Part shown: positions 52,827 through 61,924 of the stretch, in pieces
Layout: every line of letters starts with the position of its first letter
How positions within the stretch are numbered: position 1 is the first letter of the stretch
Assembly: GCF_001546855.1 (NCBI RefSeq)
Contig: NZ_KQ958207.1
Location: 1-64,000 of the forward strand
Reading direction: 5' to 3'
Length of the DNA: 64,000 nt
Origin: Megasphaera sp. MJR8396C
GTDB taxonomy: Bacteria; Bacillota; Negativicutes; Veillonellales; Megasphaeraceae
The notes under the pieces: generated by a model
What the model saw: the letters and a program-made list of their open reading frames with translations, nothing else
What the model was told of the DNA's origin: nothing
The model's database searches: none
Translations under genes and position numbers: made by a program

Positions 52827-53722
52827 TGAAACAGCATCCATATCCGGGAAGGCGGCCGCGAACGGTAGTGCCGAACGATCCTCATGATGTCTTTGTGCCT
52901 CCTCATCTTGACAGGGATCCCTTGCGCAGCGATGAGGATATGAGACAAGCTGAAGAAGAGGAACGTCGCCGTCAGCAGCTGCGGCAGGCTGCCCGACTGA
53001 AGAAAAAAAGAAAGCAGCAGAAAAAAGCGCGTGCCCGCCGGCGCAGATGCACCATCATCCTGGGCGTCATCGGTGTCTTTGCCTTGTGGCTGTTCCTGCG
53101 GTTGGCACCGGTTCCCTTTGGCACGATCATCGTTGACGGCAATGAAAATATGTCCTTTGACGATGTGTACCGCGCTGCCGGAGCCTATTCCTACGTCAAC
53201 GTCGTCCAGTTGTCGACAGACGGCATCGAAGAACGGCTGAAAAAAGACCTGCGCATTGCCGATGCCACCGTAACCCGGGAATTTCCGGCGACGATTCACA
53301 TCGAGTTGACCGAACGCAAGCCGGCAGCCATCATTACGACGCTCTACGGCTTTGCCTACGTCGATAAGACAGGAAGGGTCATCGACTTAGAACCGCAGAT
53401 TAAAGGTGTTTCCCTGCCGATCATGACCGGGAAGAAGGTAGACAACCTGCTCCTGGGCGATCCGACCCTTCAGGCAGCCATGGCATATCTCCAGAGCCTG
53501 CCGCCGGATCTGCTTAAAACGATTGCCGAAGTAAACGTCGGGAATCCCGAAAGCATCGTCGCCTATACGACCGATTCCATTCCTATCCGCCTTGGTAAGG
53601 GCGATGACCCGGCCGAACGGGCCAAGATGACGGAAACGTTGCTTACGGAAGCCAAAAGCAACGGAATCAACGTCCAGTATATCGATACCGATCTGAGGGC
53701 GCCGGCCATTAAGGCAAAATAA
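52826..53722 (+). CDS. ftsQ: cell division protein FtsQ/DivIB
   Basis: A 298-residue bitopic protein. A long basic cytoplasmic tail (KKKRKQQKKARARRRR) leads to one TM at about 76-93, then a POTRA domain starting FGTIIVDGNENMSFDDV and the FtsQ beta domain with TERKPAAIITTLYGFAYVDKTGRVID. It scaffolds the divisome. ftsA, often next, is absent; ftsZ follows after 119 bases. Confidence 0.88.
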   Translation: MKQHPYPGRRPRTVVPNDPHDVFVPPHLDRDPLRSDEDMRQAEEEERRRQQLRQAARLKKKRKQQKKARARRRRCTIILGVIGVFALWLFLRLAPVPFGTIIVDGNENMSFDDVYRAAGAYSYVNVVQLSTDGIEERLKKDLRIADATVTREFPATIHIELTERKPAAIITTLYGFAYVDKTGRVIDLEPQIKGVSLPIMTGKKVDNLLLGDPTLQAAMAYLQSLPPDLLKTIAEVNVGNPESIVAYTTDSIPIRLGKGDDPAERAKMTETLLTEAKSNGINVQYIDTDLRAPAIKAK

Positions 53723-53841
53723 AGGCGCTTGTGGCCTTGATTTTTAAAAACAGCTAGATAATTTTTCTAAGATAGTGTAAAATAATAAAGAATCCTACTG
53801 CACAAGGTGTGCGTATAGAGTCCGAAGGAGGAAAATGCGAT

Positions 53842-54879
53842 ATGGCAGAGTTTGCGAATATAAAAGTAATTGGTGTCGGCGGCGGCGGTAACAACGCTGT
53901 CAACCGTATGATAGAAAGCGGTTTACAGGGTGTCCAGTTCATCTCGGTCAACACGGAAGACCAGGTACTGGAAGTATCCCAAGCCGATGTCAAAATTCAA
54001 ATCGGTGAAAAATTGACACGCGGCCTCGGCGCCGGTGCCAATCCTCAGGTTGGTGAACAGGCTGCCCTTGAAAGCAAAGAAGAAATCATCAAGGCTCTCC
54101 AAGGTGCCGATATGGTATTCGTTACGGCCGGCATGGGCGGCGGTACCGGTACCGGTGCAGCACCTATCGTAGCTGAATGTGCTAAGGAAATGGGCGCCCT
54201 CACGGTCGCTGTCGTTACCAAACCGTTCTTATTCGAAGGTAAGCGCCGCAGAGAAGTTGCCGAAAAAGGTGCCGACTACTTGAAAGAAAAAGTCGATACC
54301 ATCATTACCATTCCTAATGATAAACTGCTCCAGATCATCGACAAGAAGACGCCCCTTAAAGACGCTTTCCTCGTCGCTGATGACGTACTCCGCCAGGGCG
54401 TCCAGGGCATTTCCGACTTGATCACGACGACCGGTCTGATCAACCTCGACTTTGCCGACGTCAAGACGATCATGTCCGACCAGGGCGAAGCCATTATGGG
54501 TATCGGCATCGGCTCCGGTGAAAACCGTGCTGTCGAAGCTGTCGACGGTGCTATCCACAGCGCCCTCTTAGAAATGAGCATCGACGGCGCTCAGAGCATC
54601 CTGCTCAACGTCACCGGCGGTCCGGACGTCAGCTTGTACGAAATCAACGAAGCTGCTGAAAAAGTGGCTGAAGCCGTTGATCCGGAAGCCAACATCATCT
54701 TCGGTTCGGTCATCGATCCGGACATGGAAGATTCGATCCGCATTACGGTCGTCGCTACGGGTTTCGGTAAAGAACCGTCTTCGATTCCTTCTTTCGGACA
54801 GGGAACGGGCGGAACGACAAAATCCGGCGATAAAAAAGATAGTGCCGGCGGCGTAGAAATTCCTGCGTGGATGAGATAA
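53842..54879 (+). CDS. ftsZ: cell division protein FtsZ
   Basis: A 345-residue tubulin homolog. [16 protein letters not shown] at the start, the GTP signature [12 protein letters not shown] at 97-108, the T7 loop region [10 protein letters not shown], and the C-terminal peptide EIPAWMR that binds membrane tethers. ATG at 53842 with GGAGG 10 bases upstream; the frame is open 11 codons earlier without a good start. Own AT-rich leader and own terminator, so at least partly independent of the mur genes. Confidence 0.96.
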   Translation: MAEFANIKVIGVGGGGNNAVNRMIESGLQGVQFISVNTEDQVLEVSQADVKIQIGEKLTRGLGAGANPQVGEQAALESKEEIIKALQGADMVFVTAGMGGGTGTGAAPIVAECAKEMGALTVAVVTKPFLFEGKRRREVAEKGADYLKEKVDTIITIPNDKLLQIIDKKTPLKDAFLVADDVLRQGVQGISDLITTTGLINLDFADVKTIMSDQGEAIMGIGIGSGENRAVEAVDGAIHSALLEMSIDGAQSILLNVTGGPDVSLYEINEAAEKVAEAVDPEANIIFGSVIDPDMEDSIRITVVATGFGKEPSSIPSFGQGTGGTTKSGDKKDSAGGVEIPAWMR

Positions 54880-54887
54880 TCAGCATG

Positions 54888-54921
54888 AAAAAAAGCGGAT
54901 CCCGGCGGACCCGCTTTTTTT
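54888..54921 (+). terminator. terminator of ftsZ
   Basis: AAAAAAAGCGG and CCGCTTTTTTT with TCC/GGA inside form a strong intrinsic terminator directly after the stop codon. Confidence 0.88.
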
Positions 54922-54955
54922 AAAAATATCGTCGGAAAGAAGGTAGGGAAGAAGG

Positions 54956-55420
54956 ATGAGATGCCCATTTTGTCAATGTGCAGATACAAAAGTAACCGAT
55001 TCACGGGCAACCGATGATGGCAAGGCCATCCGCCGCCGGCGCGAATGCCAGGACTGCGGCCGTCGGTTTACGACGTATGAGATGGTCGAAGAAGTGCCCC
55101 TCATCGTCGTCAAGAAAGACGGACGCCATGAACTGTTCGACCGCAATAAATTGATCAACGGCCTGCTTCGGGCCTGCAACAAGCGGGAAGTCACGCGCCG
55201 ACAGCTGGAAGAAATTGTCACCAAGGTTGAACGCAATATCCGCAATACACTGGCTCAAGAAGTATCCAGTGAAAAAATAGGGGAAATGGTTCTGCGCGAA
55301 CTGCGCTCTGTCGATGCCGTTGCCTATATCCGCTTTGCTTCCGTATACCGCGAGTTTGCCGACTTAGAAAGTTTTATGGCTGAATTACAGTATCTCATGG
55401 GTACGAAAGAGAAAAAATAA
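54956..55420 (+). CDS. nrdR: transcriptional repressor NrdR
   Basis: A 154-residue NrdR. Zn ribbon Cys C3, C6, C31, C34 (RCPFC; CQDCGRRF), then the ATP-cone domain VVKKDGRHELFDRNKLINGL. It represses ribonucleotide reductase genes through NrdR boxes, sensing dATP/ATP. Placement after ftsZ is common in Firmicutes. The heptose operon begins 21 bases downstream. Confidence 0.95.
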   Translation: MRCPFCQCADTKVTDSRATDDGKAIRRRRECQDCGRRFTTYEMVEEVPLIVVKKDGRHELFDRNKLINGLLRACNKREVTRRQLEEIVTKVERNIRNTLAQEVSSEKIGEMVLRELRSVDAVAYIRFASVYREFADLESFMAELQYLMGTKEKK

Positions 55421-55441
55421 GAGATTGAATCGAGGAACGCT

Positions 55442-56923
55442 ATGACAGAAAATTACATCGACCACTTTTTTTATCATGTCTTGCCGAACCTGAAAATTGC
55501 CGTCATCGGAGATATCATGGTCGACCGCTACATCTTTGGCAAGGTCGAACGCATTTCACCGGAAGCACCGGTGCCGGTCAATAAAGTCGATCACATGACG
55601 TCGGTCTTAGGCGGGGCAGCCAATGTCGCCTCCAACCTGGCCAATTTGGACTGCCATGTCTTATTAGGCGGTCTCATTGGCGACGATGAAAACGCCGATT
55701 TGCTCCACGATTTATTGACCGAGTCTCATATCGACGGCTCTGGTCTGGTCGTGCGAAAAGACCATGCGACGACGACTAAGATGCGCATCCTTGGCTCCCG
55801 GCAGCAGATGGTCCGCCTCGATTTTGAAGAAGTGACGCCTTTAGCCGAAAAGGAAGAAGAAATCCTTCTCAACTGGCTGCATCAGCAGCTTGCGACGGGC
55901 CTCGATGGCATTATTCTGTCGGACTACCAAAAAGGCGTTCTCACCGATTCCTTGTCTAAAAAAGTCATCGAAGCCGCTAATAACGCGCATATCCCAATCC
56001 TGGTCGATCCCAAGGGCAGCGATTGGAGCAAATATAACGGTGCCGACTTCGTGACGCCGAATATGAAAGAATTAGGTGACTGCCTGGGACGCTCCGTTGC
56101 CAACGAAGGCCAGGCCGTCGTCGAAGCAGCAAGTTCGCTGTATAAACAGTATTCCTTTGCCCACCTCATGGTGACCCGCTCTGAAAAAGGCATCACCGTC
56201 GTCGGAAAAGATGGCAAAGTCTGGAACAATCCGGCCACGGCCCAGGAAGTCTTTGACGTATCCGGCGCCGGCGATACCGTTGCCGCAGCCTTTTTAGCAG
56301 CCGTTGCCGGAAAATTGTCGATTCGCACCAGTCTGCAGATTGCCAATGCCGCAGCCGGGATCGTCGTCACCAAGGTCGGGACCTATCCCATTCATCGCCA
56401 CGAGCTCCTGAAATTATGGGAAGATTGGCATCCCGTTCGTTGGCAGCCTTATCAGTCCCTTACCTGGGAGGAAATGGCCCAAAAGATACGGGATTGGCAG
56501 CAGAAAGGGGAAACCGTCGTCTTTACGAACGGCTGTTTCGACATTCTGCACCGCGGTCACGTCCTCTACCTGCAGCAGGCAGCCATGCTGGGCCAGCATC
56601 TCGTCGTCGGCCTCAACTCCGACGACTCTGTACGGCGCCTCAAAGGGGAAACGCGGCCCCTCGTAGCCCAGGAAGACCGGGCCGTTCTGCTCGGAGCCCT
56701 GGGATGCATCGATGACGTCGTCATCTTTGAGGAGGATACGCCGAAGGAACTCTTAGAAGTCCTCCGTCCCGATATCCTGGTCAAAGGCGGCGATTACAAG
56801 GCCGATGAAGTCATTGGCCGCGAGTCCGTAAAGCGCGTAGAAATCATTTCCTTTGAAGAGGGGTATTCGACGACGGGACTCGTTCAGAAAATAGCTGATT
56901 TGGTAAAGAAGGGGAAAATATGA
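55442..56923 (+). CDS. hldE: bifunctional heptose-7-phosphate kinase / heptose-1-phosphate adenylyltransferase
   Basis: A 493-residue HldE fusion. Residues 1 to about 330 are a ribokinase-type kinase (PVPVNKVDHMTSVLGGAANVA; DVSGAGDTVAAAF). Residues about 355-493 are the nucleotidyltransferase (FTNGCFDILHRGHVLYL; the late GYSTTGLV). It makes ADP-D-glycero-beta-D-manno-heptose in two steps for LPS inner core. It marks this Firmicute as having an outer membrane with heptose-containing LPS. Confidence 0.94.
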   Translation: MTENYIDHFFYHVLPNLKIAVIGDIMVDRYIFGKVERISPEAPVPVNKVDHMTSVLGGAANVASNLANLDCHVLLGGLIGDDENADLLHDLLTESHIDGSGLVVRKDHATTTKMRILGSRQQMVRLDFEEVTPLAEKEEEILLNWLHQQLATGLDGIILSDYQKGVLTDSLSKKVIEAANNAHIPILVDPKGSDWSKYNGADFVTPNMKELGDCLGRSVANEGQAVVEAASSLYKQYSFAHLMVTRSEKGITVVGKDGKVWNNPATAQEVFDVSGAGDTVAAAFLAAVAGKLSIRTSLQIANAAAGIVVTKVGTYPIHRHELLKLWEDWHPVRWQPYQSLTWEEMAQKIRDWQQKGETVVFTNGCFDILHRGHVLYLQQAAMLGQHLVVGLNSDDSVRRLKGETRPLVAQEDRAVLLGALGCIDDVVIFEEDTPKELLEVLRPDILVKGGDYKADEVIGRESVKRVEIISFEEGYSTTGLVQKIADLVKKGKI

Positions 56924-57885
56924 AAATAGTAACAGGCGGTGCCGGTTTTATCGGCAGCAATATCGTAAAGCAATTGAATAATCGGGGCATCGACGACATC
57001 ATCATCGTCGACGACCTGACCGACGGCCGCAAGTGCCGCAACCTTCAGGGCCTCGATTTCTTTGACTATATGGATTACGCCGACTTCGATGAACAGATGG
57101 CCGATGATACCTTTGACTGCGGCTACATCGACGTCGTATTCCACGAAGGGGCCTGCTCGGATACAATGAATTACGACGGCCGCTACATGATGAAGAATAA
57201 CTACGAAGGCAGCAAGAACCTCCTGCGCTACTGCATGAGCCGGAAGATTCCCTTCCTCTATGCGTCGTCGGCATCGACTTACGGCAGCGGCAAGAATGGC
57301 TTCCGTGAAGACCCGTCGTGCGAAGAAGCCCTCAATCCCTATGCCTATTCCAAGCTTCAGTTCGACCGTTTCGTCCGCCGTGTTCAGCCTATCGCCAAGA
57401 GCCAGATTGTCGGCTTCCGTTATTTCAACGTCTTCGGACCGCAGGAAAACCACAAGGATAAGATGGCTTCTCTGGTTTACCAGAAATACCATGAACTCCA
57501 GGAAAAAGGGAAGATCACCCTCTTTAAAGGGACGGCAGGCTATGAAGACGGCGGTCAGATCCGCGACTTCATCTATGTAAACGACGTCGTCAACGTCATC
57601 TTCTATTTCTGGGAACATCCGGAACTGTCAGGCATCTATAACTGCGGTACCGGCGTCGGCCATACCTTCAATGAATTTGTCCAGGGTGTCATCGACTACT
57701 GCGGCAAAGGCCATATCGAATACGTGCCTTTCCCGGATATCCTCAAGGGCAAATATCAGAGCTATACCCAGGCCGATACGGAAAATCTCATGAAAGCCGG
57801 CTATGACAAGGGCTTTACCATCTTGTCGGAAGCCGTCAAGGAATACTGCAGCATCCTCGATAAGAACGGCGGCTATTTCGCATGA
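56920..57885 (+). CDS. hldD: ADP-L-glycero-D-manno-heptose 6-epimerase
   Basis: A 321-residue SDR-type epimerase. NAD fold VTGGAGFIGSNIV at the N-terminus; catalytic Tyr in NPYAYSKLQFD with Ser/Ala ASSASTYG upstream. It converts the D,D- to the L,D-heptose nucleotide. It overlaps hldE by 4 bases (ATGA) and gmhB by 4 bases. Confidence 0.94.
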   Translation: MKIVTGGAGFIGSNIVKQLNNRGIDDIIIVDDLTDGRKCRNLQGLDFFDYMDYADFDEQMADDTFDCGYIDVVFHEGACSDTMNYDGRYMMKNNYEGSKNLLRYCMSRKIPFLYASSASTYGSGKNGFREDPSCEEALNPYAYSKLQFDRFVRRVQPIAKSQIVGFRYFNVFGPQENHKDKMASLVYQKYHELQEKGKITLFKGTAGYEDGGQIRDFIYVNDVVNVIFYFWEHPELSGIYNCGTGVGHTFNEFVQGVIDYCGKGHIEYVPFPDILKGKYQSYTQADTENLMKAGYDKGFTILSEAVKEYCSILDKNGGYFA

Positions 57886-58403
57886 GAAAGGCTGTCTTTT
57901 TCGACCGCGACGGCGTCTTGAACGTCGATAAGTCGTACCTTGGCTTTATCAAGGATTTTGAATGGATGGACGGGGCCAAAGAGGCCCTGGCCTATTTGAC
58001 GGCCGAAGGCTATGCCATCATTGTCGTCACCAATCAAAGCGGCGTGGCCCGCGGCTATTATACCGAAGACGATGTAAAGACCCTTCATGACTGGATGTGC
58101 CGTGAAGCCGCCGCTGCCGGCGGGACGATTACGGCCGTTTACTACTGCCCCTATCTTGAAGGAGCGCCGATAAAAGCTTATGATAAAAAGAGCGACTGGC
58201 GCAAACCGGAACCGGGGATGGTCCTGGCCGCGGCCCGCGACTATGATATCGACCTGTCCCAATCCTTTATGATCGGCGATATGACCCGCGACGTCGAATG
58301 CGGCCGCCGGGCCGGCATGGACGGCTATTTGTTTACCGGCGGAAGGCTCGATGATTTTGTGCGGACCATTGTCACAGAAAGGAACGACCGTGAAAGGGTA
58401 TAA
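57882..58403 (+). CDS. gmhB: D-glycero-beta-D-manno-heptose 1,7-bisphosphate 7-phosphatase
   Basis: A 173-residue HAD phosphatase of the GmhB/HisB-N type. FFDRDGVLNVD motif I; VVTNQSGVARGY; YYCPYLEGAP (Zn loop region); FMIGDMTRDVECG motif. It removes the 7-phosphate between the two HldE steps. The C-terminus overlaps the next gene by 14 bases. Confidence 0.9.
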   Translation: MRKAVFFDRDGVLNVDKSYLGFIKDFEWMDGAKEALAYLTAEGYAIIVVTNQSGVARGYYTEDDVKTLHDWMCREAAAAGGTITAVYYCPYLEGAPIKAYDKKSDWRKPEPGMVLAAARDYDIDLSQSFMIGDMTRDVECGRRAGMDGYLFTGGRLDDFVRTIVTERNDRERV

Positions 58404-59421
58404 CAACATATTGGTCATCAAGATGAGTTCCCTGGGTGACGTCCTTCATTCGCTGCCGACGCTCTATGCCCTGCGACAAAATTGTCCCGATGCCCGCATC
58501 GTTTGGGCCGTTCATAAACAGTTTGCCTCGGTTTTGCCGGGAAAGCCCTACATTGACGACGTCATCTATGTCGACAAAAAGCGGCTGAAATCGCTGTCCT
58601 ACTGGATGGAACTGCGAAAAAAACTCCATCCATACCATTTCGACCTCTGTCTCGATTTGCAGGGCCTGGCCAAGAGTGCCATCGTCGCCTTCCTCAGCGG
58701 AGCCAAAGAGAAATACGGCTACTGGGAAATGCGCGAAGGGAGCTTTTTAGTCAGTAAAGGCCTGGTCGGGGCGCATAAATACGACCACGTCATCGAGCGC
58801 TATCTCGATACGGTCCGGGCCTTAGGCGGTCATGTCGACGACTTGGTTTTTCCGCTGCCCGATATTACGATTGAAAAAAGCGACTGGCGCCGGAGATTGG
58901 CTTCTGACGGCCTTAAAGGGCCTTACGTTGCTGTCGTTCCCGGTGCCCGCTGGGACGTCAAAGAATGGCCTCTGGACCACTGGAGCCGCTTTTTAGCGCG
59001 CCTGACCGATAAGGGCCTGTCAGCCGTCATCTTAGGCGGCAGGGACGATCAGGAGAAGGGGCGCAGGCTGAAAGAACAGGATACGTCGGGCCAGGTCTTT
59101 GACTATACGGGCCAGACGGATCTGCGCCAGCTCATGGCGGCCATCGATGAAAGTCGGGTCTATATCAGTGCCGATACGGGACCCCTTCACATCGCCAATG
59201 CCCTCAAAAAGGAACTCATCGCCCTTTTTGGAGCCACGTCTCCGGAACGGACCGGACCTTACGGGGGAAGGGACCGTTCTTATATCCATCTCGTCATTTC
59301 GCCGACGTCGAAAGCCACGCCGGAAGAACCTCTCGTCGACGATCCGGACTGCATGGCCCAGATCACCGTCGATACGGTGTGGAACCTTTTTGAAGAGGTA
59401 CTGAAGAAGGTGGAACCATGA
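58390..59421 (+). CDS. glycosyltransferase family 9, heptosyltransferase-like (1)
   Basis: A 343-residue GT9 enzyme like WaaC/WaaF. N-terminal ILVIKMSSLGDVLHSLPTL; VPGARWDVKEWPLDHW, which matches the heptosyltransferase PGARWxxKxWP block; SADTGPLHIANAL. It likely adds L,D-heptose to the Kdo or first heptose of LPS core. Start GTG at 58390 with AAAGGA 6 bases upstream. Whether it is heptosyltransferase I or II cannot be told from this alone. Confidence 0.85.
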   Translation: MKGYNNILVIKMSSLGDVLHSLPTLYALRQNCPDARIVWAVHKQFASVLPGKPYIDDVIYVDKKRLKSLSYWMELRKKLHPYHFDLCLDLQGLAKSAIVAFLSGAKEKYGYWEMREGSFLVSKGLVGAHKYDHVIERYLDTVRALGGHVDDLVFPLPDITIEKSDWRRRLASDGLKGPYVAVVPGARWDVKEWPLDHWSRFLARLTDKGLSAVILGGRDDQEKGRRLKEQDTSGQVFDYTGQTDLRQLMAAIDESRVYISADTGPLHIANALKKELIALFGATSPERTGPYGGRDRSYIHLVISPTSKATPEEPLVDDPDCMAQITVDTVWNLFEEVLKKVEP

Positions 59422-60467
59422 TTAATTTACGCAAGAAAAAAATAATTGTCACCTTTCTCATGCATCTTGGCGATCTCATTCTCATCACGCCGTTCCTGCA
59501 AGTCCTGCGCCGCCATGCCCAGGGTTCTGATATCACCCTCGTCGTCGACGAAAAAGTGGCCGACGTCGTCCGCTACAACCCCGATATCGATCACTTGATC
59601 ACCATCGATAAGAAGGGGAAGGACAACTCGATCAGCGCCTTATGGCACATCGGCCGCCGCCTGCATCAACAGCACTATGATATTTTGATTAATCTGCATC
59701 CTAATGAACGGACGTCCTTTTTGGCGGCGTCCATTCAAGCCAAGAAATTCGTCGGCATGAGCCATTTCCTGGCCCGCCCGCTGATGAACCGCTATACGCG
59801 GCTGGACCGTATCCATCTCCACGCCGCCGATATGTACATCAACGTCCTGGCCCAGCTCGGCATCGACGACTATCGAAGCGACGGACTACAGTTTCCGACT
59901 TCAAAGGCCTGGGATGATAAGGCAGCTGCCTTTTACGAATCCCACGGCGTCTCTCCGGCCGACAGCCTGATTGGCTTCAACATCGGCAGTGCCGTCCCAC
60001 AGAAACGGTGGCCGGCCAAACGCTTTGCCGCCGTTGCCGACTACTTTGGCCGGCGGGGCTTCAAATGCGTCTTCTTCGGCGGCGACATGGATCTCGATAT
60101 GGTAAAGGAAGCGACGGGCGAGATGGCCTCAAAACCGATTGTCGCTACCGGGGCGTTTACCATTGGCGAACTGGCATCGGCTATCCGACGCTGTGCCTTG
60201 TTCATCACTAATGACAGCGGCCCCATGCATATCGCCGTCAGTCAGAGAGTGCCCTTGGTCGCCCTCTATGGGCCGAGTAATCCCAAGCTCTACGGTCCCT
60301 ATACCGACCGGGCCATCGTCCTCGAATCGACGGACCACTATGAAGTCGGCAAGAGCATGAAGAAAATTATCCGCGAAGGTAACTATAAAGGTATTTCGGT
60401 GATTCCCATGAGCCAGGTCATCGCCGCAGGCGAAGAACTCCTGAGCCGCTATTATGGAAGAACATAA
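59418..60467 (+). CDS. glycosyltransferase family 9, heptosyltransferase-like (2)
   Basis: A 349-residue second GT9 enzyme. IIVTFLMHLGDLILITPFLQVL at the start; NIGSAVPQKRWPAKRFA in place of the PGARW block; NDSGPMHIAVSQRVPLVALYG. It overlaps the first GT9 gene by 4 bases (ATGA). It may add the second heptose or another inner-core sugar. An outer-membrane protein gene follows. Confidence 0.85.
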   Translation: MINLRKKKIIVTFLMHLGDLILITPFLQVLRRHAQGSDITLVVDEKVADVVRYNPDIDHLITIDKKGKDNSISALWHIGRRLHQQHYDILINLHPNERTSFLAASIQAKKFVGMSHFLARPLMNRYTRLDRIHLHAADMYINVLAQLGIDDYRSDGLQFPTSKAWDDKAAAFYESHGVSPADSLIGFNIGSAVPQKRWPAKRFAAVADYFGRRGFKCVFFGGDMDLDMVKEATGEMASKPIVATGAFTIGELASAIRRCALFITNDSGPMHIAVSQRVPLVALYGPSNPKLYGPYTDRAIVLESTDHYEVGKSMKKIIREGNYKGISVIPMSQVIAAGEELLSRYYGRT

Positions 60468-60496
60468 ACTTGTATTCTATTTGGAGGTGTCATGTC

Positions 60497-61075
60497 ATGA
60501 AAAAACTTATTTTAACGGCGACATTGGCAGCATTTGCCATTACGACCGCAGCGTGGGCAGCCCCTATCAAAAACGAGCAGCCCGGTGATTTGAAAGCCAA
60601 CATCAACTATGGATTTGACCAAAAAGAAGGTCACGGCGACGCTAAGAGCCGCTTTACCGGCGGCGACGTCACTTACGTCATCAACGATCGTTGGAACCTC
60701 GAGTACATCAACAATTATACGAAAGGCAATGATTCCCACAAGATCAACGAAAACTATCTCGTCGGCAACTATCGCCTGACGGAATACCTTTCGGCCTATG
60801 CCGGTGCTTCTTACATCAAGACCGACACGTATGATTCGAAAAAATCCTACGGCTACCAGGTCGGCGTCCGCGGTCAGGTCCCCATTACTGAACGCTGGCA
60901 GGGCTTTGCGTCCATCGGTGTCGGTGATGACGCCAATACCTACGAAATCGGCGTCGGCTACGACATTACGCCGCAGTGGGACGCTCATCTCAAATATCGC
61001 CGCAGCAGCATCGATGTCGACAACTACGATGACGACGTCCGCGGCTGGCAGGTCGGTATGGGCTATAAGTTCTAA
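60497..61075 (+). CDS. outer-membrane beta-barrel protein
   Basis: A 192-residue exported protein. Signal peptide KKLILTATLAAFAITTAAWA then APIKNEQ. The mature part alternates polar and aromatic residues in about eight beta-strand-like segments (YVINDRWNLEYINNY; QVGVRGQVPI; HLKYRRSS) and ends VGMGYKF with the terminal Phe that BAM recognises. No family assigned. ATG at 60497 has GGAGGTG upstream. Position at the end of the LPS operon fits an envelope role. Confidence 0.8.
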   Translation: MKKLILTATLAAFAITTAAWAAPIKNEQPGDLKANINYGFDQKEGHGDAKSRFTGGDVTYVINDRWNLEYINNYTKGNDSHKINENYLVGNYRLTEYLSAYAGASYIKTDTYDSKKSYGYQVGVRGQVPITERWQGFASIGVGDDANTYEIGVGYDITPQWDAHLKYRRSSIDVDNYDDDVRGWQVGMGYKF

Positions 61076-61077
61076 CG

Positions 61078-61107
61078 TTGACAATTTGTCAGCCTGTCCC
61101 GTATAAT
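61078..61107 (+). promoter_or_regulatory. promoter of the ncRNA at 61112-61375
   Basis: TTGACA (61078-61083), 18 bases, TATAAT (61102-61107). It starts 2 bases after the stop of the outer-membrane gene. The predicted start is about 61114. Confidence 0.85.
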
Positions 61108-61111
61108 GTAT

Positions 61112-61375
61112 CAATGACATGTGCTGTGGTTGAAAGTCGATGTCAGTCGCAGACGAAGCGATCCACGTAAGGTGCCCAAAGCGGTACTGATCATAGTGCG
61201 GCCTAGAAGTAAGCCCTGCCGCGTCATAAAACGCGAGAGGATTATTAGTGGGGGACAACAGTCTATGAGCAAGGGTCCCAGCAGGCGAGTGTGGGGGTAA
61301 AGACCAGGTCAGGCATGTCACAATGATAAGGTCTCGCATAAAGGCTCGTGCCGCTATGCGGGGCCTTATTTTTTC
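61112..61375 (+). ncRNA. structured non-coding RNA, class not identified
   Basis: About 260 bases with a consensus promoter and a strong terminator and no credible open frame. GACATG at about 61117 pairs with CATGTC at about 61315-61320 to close the structure, helped by TGG/CCA next to it. Internal features include GGTGCCC, CCGCG-TCATAAAA-CGCG and runs such as GTGGGGGAC and GTGTGGGGGTAAAGACC. It is neither tmRNA, SRP, RNase P nor 6S by the motifs I checked. The raiA RNA class, which occurs in Firmicutes at similar size, is one possibility I cannot confirm. Confidence 0.7.
61328..61374 (+). terminator. terminator of the ncRNA
   Basis: AAGGTCTCGCATA and TATGCGGGGCCTT (two G-T pairs) form a 13-bp stem followed by ATTTTTT. 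Confidence 0.85.
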
Positions 61376-61489
61376 CCTATATTAAATTACGCTTTAAGCG
61401 GCATAAATAGTCGTTTTTTGTTTGACGGATGATTATTCGTATAGTAAAATATAAGGGATTTATGTATTAGCCTAAGGAGTGGAGTCATA

Positions 61490-61924
61490 ATGGATCGCGA
61501 GTGGTTAGAGCATGAGATCAACAGAAATCCCTTTGACACCTTTATGCAGTTCCATGTTGCCAAGGCTGAACAGGAGTGTACTGTTCTCACCTTTGAGAAT
61601 AAGGGCTCAAAATGGGACAATCCCAATGGTACGATGTACGGTGGCGTGCTGTATTCTATGGCTGATTCGGCGATGGAAGCTGCCTGTGCCGTTCACGGCA
61701 AGGCGGTCCTGACCCTGGATTTGGGCATGAATTATTTGCGCCCGGCCTTTGCCGACACGATCATCCGTGCCGAAGCAAAAATCATTCACAACGGCCGTAC
61801 GACGATGGTCGCTCTTTGTGATTTTTACGATGATGACAATCGCTATTTGGCGCACGGCAAGGGAACCTTCTTCGTAACCGGGCCTTACAGCGGTGATGAA
61901 CAAGGAGGTGCGGCCAATGGATGA
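61490..61924 (+). CDS. PaaI-type hotdog thioesterase (1)
   Basis: A 144-residue hotdog protein. FENKGSKWDNPNGTMYGGVLYSMADSAM carries the conserved N-x-x-G-x-x-x-G-G-x-x-x-x-x-x-D catalytic pattern near residues 42-59; TLDLGMNYLRPA follows. It likely cleaves acyl-CoA thioesters. It overlaps the second thioesterase gene by 8 bases and precedes an acyl-CoA dehydrogenase, so the three form a fatty-acid or aromatic acyl-CoA unit. Confidence 0.82.
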   Translation: MDREWLEHEINRNPFDTFMQFHVAKAEQECTVLTFENKGSKWDNPNGTMYGGVLYSMADSAMEAACAVHGKAVLTLDLGMNYLRPAFADTIIRAEAKIIHNGRTTMVALCDFYDDDNRYLAHGKGTFFVTGPYSGDEQGGAANG

